Source: JBKCUA01 sp046318675
GTDB lineage: Bacteria > Pseudomonadota > Alphaproteobacteria > JAJTHO01
Assembly: GCA_046318675.1 (NCBI GenBank)
Contig: JBKCUA010000020.1
Location: 1 to 46,456, forward strand
Direction of reading: 5' to 3'
DNA: 46,456 nucleotides
Below, piece after piece: positions 8,831 through 17,245 of the stretch; position 1 is the first letter of the stretch; each line of letters starts with the position of its first letter. The notes beneath the pieces are model-generated. The model searched no databases. It was not told the origin of the DNA and saw only the letters and a list, made by a program, of their open reading frames with translations. A program made the translations under genes and the position numbers.

Positions 8831-10319
8831 CCCCACCCAACAACGCCTTCTTCAATAATTCATTCACAACAGCCGGGTTGGCCTGCCCCCCCGTAGCCTT
8901 CATAACTTGGCCGACAAAAAAGCCGAACAGCTTATCCTTGCCGCTTTTATATTCGCCGACTTTATCTGGGTTAGCGGCAAGCACATTAGCGATAGCAGCC
9001 TCCAGCGCGCCAGTATCGGACACTTGGCGCAGACCCCGCTGTTCAACGATGGTCACCGCCTCAGCATCGCTGTCCAACATCGCCGCAAAAACCTCCTTCG
9101 CCATTCGCCCCGATAAAGTGCCATCAGCCACAAGGCGCAACAACCCAGCTAGACGAGCCGGCGACAATGGGCTTTGAGTAATATCCTTACCGCTGTCGTT
9201 CAGGGCGGCAAACAACTCTCCCACCACCCAGCGGGCGGCAAGTGGTGCCTCAATACCCTCGGCCAAAACCGCCTCCAGGTACGCCGCTACAGCATTTTCT
9301 TCGGCCAACAGTAAAGCCTCTTGGGAGCCAATCTTAAGCACATTTATAAAACGGTGCCGCCGGGCTTCGGGTAACTCCGGCAGGCTGGCACGAATGGCCT
9401 CAATCAATCCGGTATCAATAACCAACGGCAACAAATCGGGATCAGGAAAATAGCGGTAATCATGGGCATCTTCCTTGGTTCGCATACTGCGGGTTATCCC
9501 CTTGGCACTATCAAAAAGGCGTGTTTCTTGGTGAATAACGCCGCCGTCCTCAAGGATTTCTATTTGTCGTTTCGCCTCATAATCAATTGCCTGGCTGATA
9601 AAACGGATGGAATTAACATTTTTAATCTCGCACCGTGTACCCAACGGCTCCCCCGCACGACGCACGGAAACATTGACATCACAGCGCAGGTTACCCTCCT
9701 CCATATTGCCATCACAAGTGCCCAATGCTCGCAATACCGCCCGCAATCGCTTTACATAGCTAGAGACTTCTGTGGGACTGGAAAAATCAGGGTGGGACAC
9801 AATTTCCATCAACGCCACCCCGGCGCGGTTGAGATCGACATAGCTTTTTGTCGGGTGCTGATCATGGATACTTTTACCCGCATCCTGTTCCAAATGAATG
9901 CGCTCAATACGAATGCGTTTTTCAAAGCCATCGTCGGTTTCCACATCCATCCAACCATCACTAACGACCGGATATTTATATTGGGAAATCTGATACCCCG
10001 TCGGCAAATCAGCGTAGAAATAGTTTTTGCGATCAAAGTAGGAAACCGTATTGATACGGGCGTTCAAGCCAAGACCACTGCGAATCGCCTGCTCCACACA
10101 AAAACTGTTTAGCACTGGCAGCATCCCAGGGAAACCAGCATCCACAAAAGAGACGCTACTGTTCGGGGCACTACCAAAAGCGACCGGTGCGCCAGAAAAC
10201 AGTTTTGATTGCGATAGAACTTGAGCGTGCACCTCAAGACCCATGACAAGTTCCCACGACCCAGTGCGGCCTTGCAATACATACGGTGTTTTCATGGGCG
10301 ACAGTGTTGCAAGATTCAT
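8826..10319 (-). CDS. gatB: Asp-tRNA(Asn)/Glu-tRNA(Gln) amidotransferase subunit B
   Basis: 497 residues. Within the GatCAB complex, GatB binds misacylated tRNA and phosphorylates it before amidation. MGLEVHAQV near the N-terminus, DLNRAGVALMEIVS and the DYRYFPDPDLLPL block are GatB signatures. The C-terminal YqeY-like tRNA-binding tail ends ANPAVVNELLKKALL. An ATG eight codons downstream is an alternative start. The final GGV and the stop come at the junction with repeat copy 2, whose terminal TATAGC supplies the TAG. gatA is about 15 kb away, and gatC is not in the window. The gene lies 19 bp after the amino-acid binding protein gene on the same strand. Confidence 0.95.
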   Translation of the reverse strand: MNLATLSPMKTPYVLQGRTGSWELVMGLEVHAQVLSQSKLFSGAPVAFGSAPNSSVSFVDAGFPGMLPVLNSFCVEQAIRSGLGLNARINTVSYFDRKNYFYADLPTGYQISQYKYPVVSDGWMDVETDDGFEKRIRIERIHLEQDAGKSIHDQHPTKSYVDLNRAGVALMEIVSHPDFSSPTEVSSYVKRLRAVLRALGTCDGNMEEGNLRCDVNVSVRRAGEPLGTRCEIKNVNSIRFISQAIDYEAKRQIEILEDGGVIHQETRLFDSAKGITRSMRTKEDAHDYRYFPDPDLLPLVIDTGLIEAIRASLPELPEARRHRFINVLKIGSQEALLLAEENAVAAYLEAVLAEGIEAPLAARWVVGELFAALNDSGKDITQSPLSPARLAGLLRLVADGTLSGRMAKEVFAAMLDSDAEAVTIVEQRGLRQVSDTGALEAAIANVLAANPDKVGEYKSGKDKLFGFFVGQVMKATGGQANPAVVNELLKKALLGGV

Positions 10320-10338
10320 CTCAACAGATCAAGGAAGA

Positions 10339-11361
10339 TTAACGAAGCGGCGGCGCATATAAAAGCCCGCCATTCGTCCACAGCAGGTTAATCCCGCCGT
10401 TAAAGCCGCGATCGAGTTGCAACGGTGAATCTAGACCGACACTGCGATCATATATCTCCCCGTAATTACCAACCTTACGAATCATGAGAGCAAACCAATC
10501 ATCCGGCAAACCCAAGGCTTTGCCAATTCCCGGCACCACGCCAAGAAGGCGTTGTTTATACGGATCAATGGTGGTTTTCTTAATGGTTTCCACCGTACTG
10601 CTGGTAATATTCTGCTCTTCTGCCTCAAGCAAACCAAACAACACCCAGCGAACAATAGCAAACCATTCATCATCACCCAGCGGCACCGCCGGAGCTAATG
10701 GTTCCTTGGAAATAATTTCCTCAAGCAGCACAACCAAATCCGCCTTCCCCGTCGTCCTAGCGCGTACAGAAGCCAATGCCGACGTGTCGGTAGAATAAGC
10801 TTGGCACTTACCCGTTAAAAACGCTTGCACCGAATCTTCAAAATTTTCAAAAACAAGAGGGGCATAGGAAAACGAATGACTACGGAAATAATCGAACAAG
10901 TTGGTTTCCGATGTCGTCCCGCCTTGAACACAGATACTTGCGCCATTAAGCTGATTAATCTCTGTAATACCTGAATCAGCACGGACAATAAAACCTTGGC
11001 CATCGTAAAAAAATGTTCCCACAAACCGCATCCCCATCTCGGTATCCCGCGACAGCGTCCATGTGGTGTTACGTGAGAGAATATCAATTTTATCATTCTG
11101 AATCGCCAAAAGACGCTCACTCGCGTTAAGGGGGACATAAGCTACCTTGTCTGCATCACCAAACACCGCCGCCGACACCGCCCGGCAAAATTCCACATCA
11201 AGTCCGCGCCAACGACCAGATTTATCTTGAGCTGAAAAACCCGGCATGACCACATTGACGCCACAGCGCAAATTCCCCCGCGCTTTAATGGCCTCCAGCA
11301 CCGCACCAGCATGAGCAGGCAAACTCAAAACAATAAAAAGCAAAAATAAAACCCGCGTCAT
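10339..11361 (-). CDS. aapJ: AapJ-like amino-acid ABC transporter substrate-binding protein
   Basis: About 340 residues with a clear signal peptide (MTRVLFLLFIVLSLPAHAGA). The SBP_bac_3 fold starts at LEAIKARGNLRCGVN, followed by GRWRGLDVEFCRAVSAAVFG and ISVCVQGGT-type ligand-pocket segments. YDRSVGLDSPLQLDRGFN near the C-terminus is typical of AapJ/BztA general L-amino-acid binding proteins of alphaproteobacteria. It would deliver amino acids to an inner-membrane permease in the periplasm. No aapQMP genes are nearby. Instead it sits between murG and gatB. A frame open 20 codons further upstream abuts the murG stop, but the signal peptide supports the start used here. Confidence 0.85.
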   Translation of the reverse strand: MTRVLFLLFIVLSLPAHAGAVLEAIKARGNLRCGVNVVMPGFSAQDKSGRWRGLDVEFCRAVSAAVFGDADKVAYVPLNASERLLAIQNDKIDILSRNTTWTLSRDTEMGMRFVGTFFYDGQGFIVRADSGITEINQLNGASICVQGGTTSETNLFDYFRSHSFSYAPLVFENFEDSVQAFLTGKCQAYSTDTSALASVRARTTGKADLVVLLEEIISKEPLAPAVPLGDDEWFAIVRWVLFGLLEAEEQNITSSTVETIKKTTIDPYKQRLLGVVPGIGKALGLPDDWFALMIRKVGNYGEIYDRSVGLDSPLQLDRGFNGGINLLWTNGGLLYAPPLR

Positions 11362-11421
11362 AAAGCCCCCACCCGTTACCAAAGCATACAAAACCCCAGA
11401 ATAGTACGCAATGGGCAGCAT

Positions 11422-12480
11422 CTAATGATACAATGGCTCTATTAATCCCCAAATATTAGCCGCCGCATTCTCTTGTCTTTGGGTGCTGGCAGCCTTAGCC
11501 GCATTTTCGAGCAACGTAGGCTGGCTCAACATCTCCTGAAGCAACTTCGATAACTCTGCCCGTCGCACCTGTATTTCACGGACAATCCACCCTGCGCCAT
11601 TAGCAGTAAACGCCCGTGCATTAACTGATTGGTGATCATCCGCCGCCGCTGCAAAAGGGATCAGCACAGCAGGACGTCCCACCGCCGCCAACTCTGCCAA
11701 GGTAGAGGCTCCACTGCGAGCAATAACCAGATGGGCATTGGCTATTTGCACCGGCATATCCTCAAAAAAAGCCGCTACCTTGGATTTAATTCCCTCTTTA
11801 ATGTAGGTACTTCGCACCATCTCAACATCTTCAGAACGAGCCTGCTGCACCACCTGTAGCCGCGATCGCAACGGATCGGGCAATTGCGCCAATGCCGCCG
11901 GCACCGCATCGGCAAGAATTTTTGCCCCCTGACTACCACCGACCACAAATATATTGATAGTCCCCGATACATCAGGATACGGCACGGGCTGGAACACCGA
12001 TCGTACAGGATTGCCCGTGTACACCGCCACAACTTTATCAGGGATGCGCTGGGTTTGAACAAACGACAATGCCACGCATTGAGACAACCGAGCTAACAAT
12101 CGATTGCTGCGTCCCATCAAAGCATTTTGTTCATGCACCACCACCGGAATGCCCATCAACCTTGCTAAGATTCCAGCCGGCAAGGTAGGATAACCGCCGA
12201 AACACACCACGGCTTTTGGCTTACACCGCTTGAGAAACTTCCACGTGGGCCAGATACTCTGTATCCCAGAGAAAAAAAATTTTAGCTTAGCCATCAACCC
12301 ACCACCGGGATTACGTACTGGTAAAGTTAAATGATCATGAGCTGGCCAAGCATTTATATATCGCGCGCCTCGAGCATCAGTGATCAGCCCCAACGCATGG
12401 CCTTTCGCCGCCGCATAACTTGCCAGTGCCTGAGCCGGGAATAAATGCCCGCCTGTTCCCCCTGCCGCTACAATAATCAT
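11422..12480 (-). CDS. murG: UDP-GlcNAc:undecaprenyl-PP-MurNAc-pentapeptide transferase
   Basis: 352 residues. MurG adds GlcNAc to lipid I to make lipid II on the inner face of the cytoplasmic membrane. GGTGGHLFPA (7-16) binds the lipid-linked acceptor, VVHEQNALMGRSNR is the conserved middle block, and SGASTLAEL with GRPAVLIPF forms the UDP-GlcNAc site. The start overlaps the ftsW stop by four bases (ATGA), the classical dcw order ftsW-murG. The expected murC, murB, ddl, ftsQ and ftsA do not follow. Confidence 0.97.
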   Translation of the reverse strand: MIIVAAGGTGGHLFPAQALASYAAAKGHALGLITDARGARYINAWPAHDHLTLPVRNPGGGLMAKLKFFFSGIQSIWPTWKFLKRCKPKAVVCFGGYPTLPAGILARLMGIPVVVHEQNALMGRSNRLLARLSQCVALSFVQTQRIPDKVVAVYTGNPVRSVFQPVPYPDVSGTINIFVVGGSQGAKILADAVPAALAQLPDPLRSRLQVVQQARSEDVEMVRSTYIKEGIKSKVAAFFEDMPVQIANAHLVIARSGASTLAELAAVGRPAVLIPFAAAADDHQSVNARAFTANGAGWIVREIQVRRAELSKLLQEMLSQPTLLENAAKAASTQRQENAAANIWGLIEPLYH

Positions 12481-13598
12481 GGCGTTCCCCCTGCCCCTCG
12501 ACGCGTTAACGCCAATACAACCCCCATGCCAAAGGCCACCGCCAGCAATGATGAGCCTCCATAACTGATAAACGGTAACGTCATGCCCTTTGTAGGAATA
12601 AGATGCACAGTAGAGGCAATATTAATAAACGCCTGTACCCCAAACTGAATTAAAATTCCCCCCACAGCAAGAAGCATAAACATATTCTTTTGCACTAATG
12701 CAAGGCGCATCCCCCGCCAAAAAATCGCCACCACCAGAATAATCAATAACGAGCAGGCAATCACCCCAAACTCTTCCGCCGCCACGGCAAAAATAAAATC
12801 AGCATGGGCATCGGGTAACACATTCTTGATCCGGCCTTCCCCAGGGCCAACCCCAAGCCAGCCGCCCTCGTTAATCGCTCGCACCGATTGATCGATTTGG
12901 TAAGTATCCCCGGCATCAGGGCTTAAAAAACGATCCACCCGACTTTTTACATGGGATAATAAATGATAGGCAGCCACCCCCATTACCCCCACCGCCGGAA
13001 CAAAAATTACCAACCATACCAAGGGCATTCCAGCCAAAAAAAACTGCCCCCACCAAACCGCCGACAATACAACAGTCATGCCAAAATCTGGCTGAGCAAT
13101 AATCAGCCCTGCCGTAACAATGTACAAAGTAAACGCCGCCAATCGTCCCGGGAAAACGGGATTGCGCGCCCATTCCGCCAGCATCCACGCCGTGGTTACG
13201 GCCAACATTGGCTTGGCAAACTCCGATGCCTGCAACGAAAAGCCAGCCACAGAAATCCATCGCCGCGCCCCCTTCACTTCAACTGCAATGAATAGAGTGA
13301 CCACCAATGCCGCCAATGTCACCACCAACCCCACCGCCGCCAGTCGCCGTACCTGCTTGGGTGGCAACATCGATACCCCTACCAGCACCAGCATCGCCAC
13401 CGGCAGCATCAACATCTGGCGCACAATAAAATAATATGGCGATAAACGATGGCCTTCCGCCACTGCCGGGCTGGCAGCAAATAATAAAATTACCCCAATA
13501 CCCATCAACACCAGTAGCAACGCCAGCAATTTGCGATCCACCGTCCACCACCAACGGCCGAGCATACTATCATCACTACGGGCAACCCGAAAACTCAT
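12477..13598 (-). CDS. ftsW: lipid II polymerase / cell-division protein FtsW
   Basis: 373 residues with about ten membrane spans (SEDS family). FtsW polymerises lipid II into septal glycan strands with its partner PBP3. Signatures are the short cytoplasmic N-terminus, VEVKGARRWISVAGFSLQASEFAKP and the C-terminal STVHLIPTKGMTLPFISYGGSSL block. ATG start, with GAGG located somewhat far upstream. It is the first gene of the ftsW-murG-SBP-gatB minus-strand set and is separated from the amtB gene upstream by a strong terminator. Confidence 0.96.
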   Translation of the reverse strand: MSFRVARSDDSMLGRWWWTVDRKLLALLLVLMGIGVILLFAASPAVAEGHRLSPYYFIVRQMLMLPVAMLVLVGVSMLPPKQVRRLAAVGLVVTLAALVVTLFIAVEVKGARRWISVAGFSLQASEFAKPMLAVTTAWMLAEWARNPVFPGRLAAFTLYIVTAGLIIAQPDFGMTVVLSAVWWGQFFLAGMPLVWLVIFVPAVGVMGVAAYHLLSHVKSRVDRFLSPDAGDTYQIDQSVRAINEGGWLGVGPGEGRIKNVLPDAHADFIFAVAAEEFGVIACSLLIILVVAIFWRGMRLALVQKNMFMLLAVGGILIQFGVQAFINIASTVHLIPTKGMTLPFISYGGSSLLAVAFGMGVVLALTRRGAGGTP

Positions 13599-13630
13599 CA
13601 GTTTATTTTAGAGACCTCAACCACATCCTC

Positions 13631-13670
13631 CTACAAAAAAACGCACCAGCGATGGAGGCATCGCTGGTGC
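13631..13670 (-). terminator. intrinsic terminator after amtB
   Basis: A perfect 12-bp stem GCACCAGCGATG / CATCGCTGGTGC with a 4-base loop (13643-13670). On the minus strand it is followed at once by a run of seven T (13636-13642 region). This is the textbook form for ending the amtB transcript and isolating ftsW. The plus side also carries a short T run. Confidence 0.85.
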
Positions 13671-13693
13671 AGTATTTTTCTCAAGTATGTTTT

Positions 13694-15025
13694 TTAATGC
13701 GGCAGGAATTCCCCGTGCAACTCAAAGTCTAGCCCTTTGTTCTCTACCTGTTCGGAAACCCGCAGACCAACAACGGCATCCACCACCTTAAGAATAACGT
13801 AGGTTACTACCGCACACCATACCGCGGTGTAGATAACCCCCTGCGCCTGAAGCCATATCTGGTGCAGGTTGCCTTCCAATGCACCTTTGACCGCATCGCC
13901 GCCAATGGCGGACATTGCAAAGACCCCGGTGAGCAATGCCCCGACAATCCCGCCAACCCCGTGGATACCAAAACAATCCAACGAATCATCATATCCTAAG
14001 GCTTCTTTCAACTTTGTTGCTGAAAAGAAACAAATTACCCCACCAATAATACCCATAGCCAACGCACCATGAATATCCACAAACCCGGCAGCAGGGGTAA
14101 TCACCACCAGCCCAGTTACGGCTCCGTTCAAGGCACCGATAACAGAGGGCTTGCCACGCACGCCCCATTCGGTGAACATCCACGCCAATGCAGCAGCCGC
14201 CGCACCAATCATGGTGACAGCAATGGCCAACCCCGCCCGACCATTAGCCGCCAGTGCAGAGCCACCATTAAAGCCAAACCAACCCACCCACAGCAAGCAA
14301 GCACCAATGAAAGTAAGAACCTGGTTGTGCGGCAGGAATTCCTGCTGACCATAGCCGCGCCGCTTGCCCACCACAACAGCCGCCACCAACCCGGCAATCC
14401 CGGCGTTGATATGCACCACGGTGCCGCCAGCAAAATCCAGCACACCAGCCTTAAACAAAAAGCCATTCGGGTGCCATACCCAATGCGCCACCACAGGGTA
14501 GACAAGAATTGACCACAACCCCATGAACAACAATGTTGCTGAAAATTTCATTCGATCCGCAAACGCGCCAGCAATAAGCACCGGGGTAATAATGGCAAAA
14601 GTCATCTGAAACATCATGAACACTGGCTCAGGAATCGTTGTCGGCACTGGAGTTGCATCACCGCCCTGCAACACAAAGGCATTGGCAAAATCCAACCCGG
14701 TGACAAACAAACGACTTAAATCACCGACCCAAGGATTGCCGCCCGTAAAGGCCAAGCTATACCCAATCACAACCCACAAAACCGCAACTAAGGCGCAGGT
14801 TACAAAAGCCTGCATTTTTGTGGATAAGACGTTTTGCTTACGCACCATCCCGCCATAAAATAGTGCCAACCCCGGAATGGTCATCATCAGCACTAAAGCC
14901 ACCGATGTCATCATCCAAGCGGTATCACCGGAATTAATAGGAAGTGGATCGGCCGTCTGTGCGTGCGCACCCGCCGCCATCAACGCCAACGGCAATGCTG
15001 CCAGCAAATATTTTGTCAGTTTCAT
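13694..15025 (-). CDS. amtB: ammonium transporter
   Basis: 443 residues with an N-terminal signal peptide (about 1-22), an extracellular start near GDTAWMM and eleven membrane helices. Amt-family motifs include the periplasmic Phe-gate region, the pore histidine pair in the DFAGGTVVHINAG and DCFGIHGVGG segments, and GALNGAVTGLV. AmtB conducts ammonium or ammonia across the inner membrane when nitrogen is scarce and is normally gated by GlnK. No glnK lies next to it here, and I see no clear sigma-54 site upstream. A short hairpin lies in the leader. Confidence 0.96.
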   Translation of the reverse strand: MKLTKYLLAALPLALMAAGAHAQTADPLPINSGDTAWMMTSVALVLMMTIPGLALFYGGMVRKQNVLSTKMQAFVTCALVAVLWVVIGYSLAFTGGNPWVGDLSRLFVTGLDFANAFVLQGGDATPVPTTIPEPVFMMFQMTFAIITPVLIAGAFADRMKFSATLLFMGLWSILVYPVVAHWVWHPNGFLFKAGVLDFAGGTVVHINAGIAGLVAAVVVGKRRGYGQQEFLPHNQVLTFIGACLLWVGWFGFNGGSALAANGRAGLAIAVTMIGAAAAALAWMFTEWGVRGKPSVIGALNGAVTGLVVITPAAGFVDIHGALAMGIIGGVICFFSATKLKEALGYDDSLDCFGIHGVGGIVGALLTGVFAMSAIGGDAVKGALEGNLHQIWLQAQGVIYTAVWCAVVTYVILKVVDAVVGLRVSEQVENKGLDFELHGEFLPH

Positions 15026-15053
15026 TGGATTCTCCCTTTGTTTGCCGCAAGCC

Positions 15054-15072
15054 GGGACGACACTTGCGTCCC
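15054..15072 (-). promoter_or_regulatory. hairpin in the amtB leader
   Basis: GGGACG / CGTCCC arms with a 7-base loop, about 30-47 bases upstream of the amtB ATG and probably in its 5' untranslated region. No known riboswitch is recognised. Possibly only local structure. Confidence 0.3.
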
Positions 15073-15148
15073 ATCCTTACACGCCGCTATAATGACTGAA
15101 TATTAAAAAATTGTTGCACTGCACAAAGCAGCAGCAAGGTGGTGTATT

Positions 15149-15916
15149 TTGGATACAGTTGTAGTTATTCCGTCCCGGTACGGGTCAACACGGTTTCCCG
15201 GCAAACCCCTTATCCCCGTTGCCGGGGTAGCATTAGTAGAGCGGGTCTGGCGCATTGCCCGCACGGCACTGCCCGATGTTCCGGTTATCATTGCCACCGA
15301 TGATAACCGCATTGCTGACTTCTGCCATGGTATCGGGGCGCAGGTGGCAATGACCCCTAAAGAATGCAAGAATGGTACAGAGCGATGCCTTGCGGCAATC
15401 CAGGCTATGCCCAAACTACCTCATGCTGTGATTAACCTCCAGGGTGACGCCGTCCTCACCCCGCCGTGGGTACTGCAAGCGGTACTACACGGCTTACGTG
15501 ATTACCCTGATGCCGCAATTGTCACCCCCGCCGCCTCTCTCACGGGGGAGGCTAAAGCGGCTTTTCTCCGCCACAAACAAACAAGCCCCAGCAGCGGCAC
15601 CACCGTTGTGTTTGATAAAAATGGTAAAGCCCTGTATTTCTCCAAGGCAATTCTACCCCATGAACGCACCCCGACGCCGAACCTACCCATCTGGCAGCAT
15701 ATCGGGCTGTACGGCTACCGCATCGCCGCGTTGCAACAACTTTGCGCCCTTGATGAGAGCCCCCTTGAGACTATCGAACAACTGGAACAGCTTCGAGCCT
15801 TGGAAAATGGCCTACCGGTGCAGGTGGTGCCGGTGGATCTGCGCGGCCACCGCTTGGCGTCTATTGACACCCCGGCGGATGTTACGGCGGCAGAGGGGAT
15901 TTTGGCAAGGCAATAA
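15149..15916 (+). CDS. kdsB: CMP-KDO synthetase (3-deoxy-manno-octulosonate cytidylyltransferase)
   Basis: 255 residues. KdsB activates KDO with CTP for attachment to lipid A in LPS synthesis. The N-terminal PSRYGSTRFPGKPL is the CTP-binding signature, and ATDDNRI, GTER and NLQGDAVL follow in family order. The start is a TTG (DTVVVIPS follows) because no ATG fits in frame. AAGGTGG lies eight bases upstream, supporting it. Other LPS genes such as lpxK, kdtA or kdsA are not adjacent. Confidence 0.95.
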   Translation: MDTVVVIPSRYGSTRFPGKPLIPVAGVALVERVWRIARTALPDVPVIIATDDNRIADFCHGIGAQVAMTPKECKNGTERCLAAIQAMPKLPHAVINLQGDAVLTPPWVLQAVLHGLRDYPDAAIVTPAASLTGEAKAAFLRHKQTSPSSGTTVVFDKNGKALYFSKAILPHERTPTPNLPIWQHIGLYGYRIAALQQLCALDESPLETIEQLEQLRALENGLPVQVVPVDLRGHRLASIDTPADVTAAEGILARQ

Positions 15917-16021
15917 GATGCACGATACGGCTTTATGATTGTCCTGCATAAAGGAAGCATAACATCATCGATTTTTTACACAATCATGATATAGTTTTCC
16001 TTCTTTCATAGGAGGAAAATC

Positions 16022-17209
16022 GTGCCCGAACATCACCTGATTTCCACTATTGTTGGTGCCATTGTCGCGGCTGCTATTTTTGGTTATTTGGCACAAAAAA
16101 TGAGATTACCGGCACTAGTAGGGTACCTGATTGCGGGGGTACTGATTGGACCGTATACCCCGGGTTTTGTTGCCGATACAAAACTGGCTAAGCAGTTGGC
16201 AGAAATAGGAATAATTCTACTAATGTTCGGAGTTGGGCTTCATTTTTCCGTGGACGATCTTCGCAAGGTGCAGCGCATTGCCCTACCGGGAGCGTTGTTT
16301 CAGATGTTCTGTGCCATTGCTCTGGGGGCAGTTACTGGGGTTATAGCTGGATTTCCGTTAGTGCACAGCATCATTTTCGGCCTCGCCCTATCGGTGGCCA
16401 GCACTGTAGTATTACTACGCACTTTGAGCGAGTACCACCTACAAGACAGCCCAGCTGGCAAACTGGCGATTGGTTGGTTGATTGTTGAGGATATCCTCAT
16501 GGTGCTGGCGATCGTGCTATTGCCAGTATTGGCCGGAATGCTAAGCGCCGAACAAGGCATTGATTTGAAAAAAATTGGGACAGAGCTAGCAGGTGTACTT
16601 CTGAAAATTGGCGGCTTTGTTACCCTGATGATTTTGTTTGGGCGACGATTTTTGCCCTCCATCTTGCAAAAAGTCGCCAACATCGGCTCGCATGAATTAT
16701 TGACCCTGTGTACATTAGCCGTAGCACTCGGATTTGCCTATCTGGCCTTTAGTGCCTTTGATGCTTCCTTTGCATTGGGGGCATTTTTTGCCGGACTGGT
16801 GCTCAATGAAAGTCGAATCGGACAGGACTCCGCCGCCACCACACAAACACTTCGGGATACTTTTGCCGTATTGTTTTTTGTTTCCGTTGGAATGCTGCTT
16901 GATCCCATGACATTGCTGCGCCAGCCGTTCATGGTGCTGGCCACCGTACTGATTATTGTGGTGGGCAAAGCTCTAGCAGCATGGATCATTTTACGTCTTT
17001 TTCAACAACCACGCGAAACGGGAGTTTTAACGGCATTGGGGCTGGCACAGATTGGGGAGTTTTCTTTTATTCTGGCTGGAATGGGGCTAACATTAGAGGT
17101 TTTGTCTATGGAGTTATATAATCTTATCCTTGCTGGTGCGTTGATTGCTATCGCCATGAACCCGCTACTTTTTCACATCAACCGCCGATTTTTGCCCCAA
17201 GGATCTTGA
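16022..17209 (+). CDS. CPA2-family cation:proton antiporter (Kef/YbaL-like membrane domain)
   Basis: 395 residues forming only the Na_H_exchanger membrane domain of about twelve helices. MRLPALVGYLIAGVLIGP and LLMFGVGLHFSVDDL are hallmark segments, and SFALGAFFAGLVL matches the ion-translocation helices. YbaL/KefB/KefC proteins carry a C-terminal RCK (TrkA-N) domain, which is absent here. The stop comes naturally after the last helix. It starts at GTG behind a strong AGGAGG. Predicted to exchange K+ or Na+ for protons at the inner membrane. Confidence 0.9.
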   Translation: MPEHHLISTIVGAIVAAAIFGYLAQKMRLPALVGYLIAGVLIGPYTPGFVADTKLAKQLAEIGIILLMFGVGLHFSVDDLRKVQRIALPGALFQMFCAIALGAVTGVIAGFPLVHSIIFGLALSVASTVVLLRTLSEYHLQDSPAGKLAIGWLIVEDILMVLAIVLLPVLAGMLSAEQGIDLKKIGTELAGVLLKIGGFVTLMILFGRRFLPSILQKVANIGSHELLTLCTLAVALGFAYLAFSAFDASFALGAFFAGLVLNESRIGQDSAATTQTLRDTFAVLFFVSVGMLLDPMTLLRQPFMVLATVLIIVVGKALAAWIILRLFQQPRETGVLTALGLAQIGEFSFILAGMGLTLEVLSMELYNLILAGALIAIAMNPLLFHINRRFLPQGS

Positions 17210-17245
17210 GATAGCGGATAGAAGGTTATGTATGTGTTGAGTCCC

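Noticed and set aside
9462..10112. 216-residue frame antisense to gatB
   Set aside because: gatB is certain on the other strand; the frame is a codon-bias shadow with no domain.
15026..15148. Sigma-54 (NtrC-type) promoter before amtB
   Set aside because: No convincing GG-N10-GC pair of -24/-12 boxes on the minus strand.
16022..17209. Antiporter as a truncated pseudogene because the RCK domain is absent
   Set aside because: Many CPA2 proteins consist of the membrane domain only, and both the start signal and the last helix look intact.
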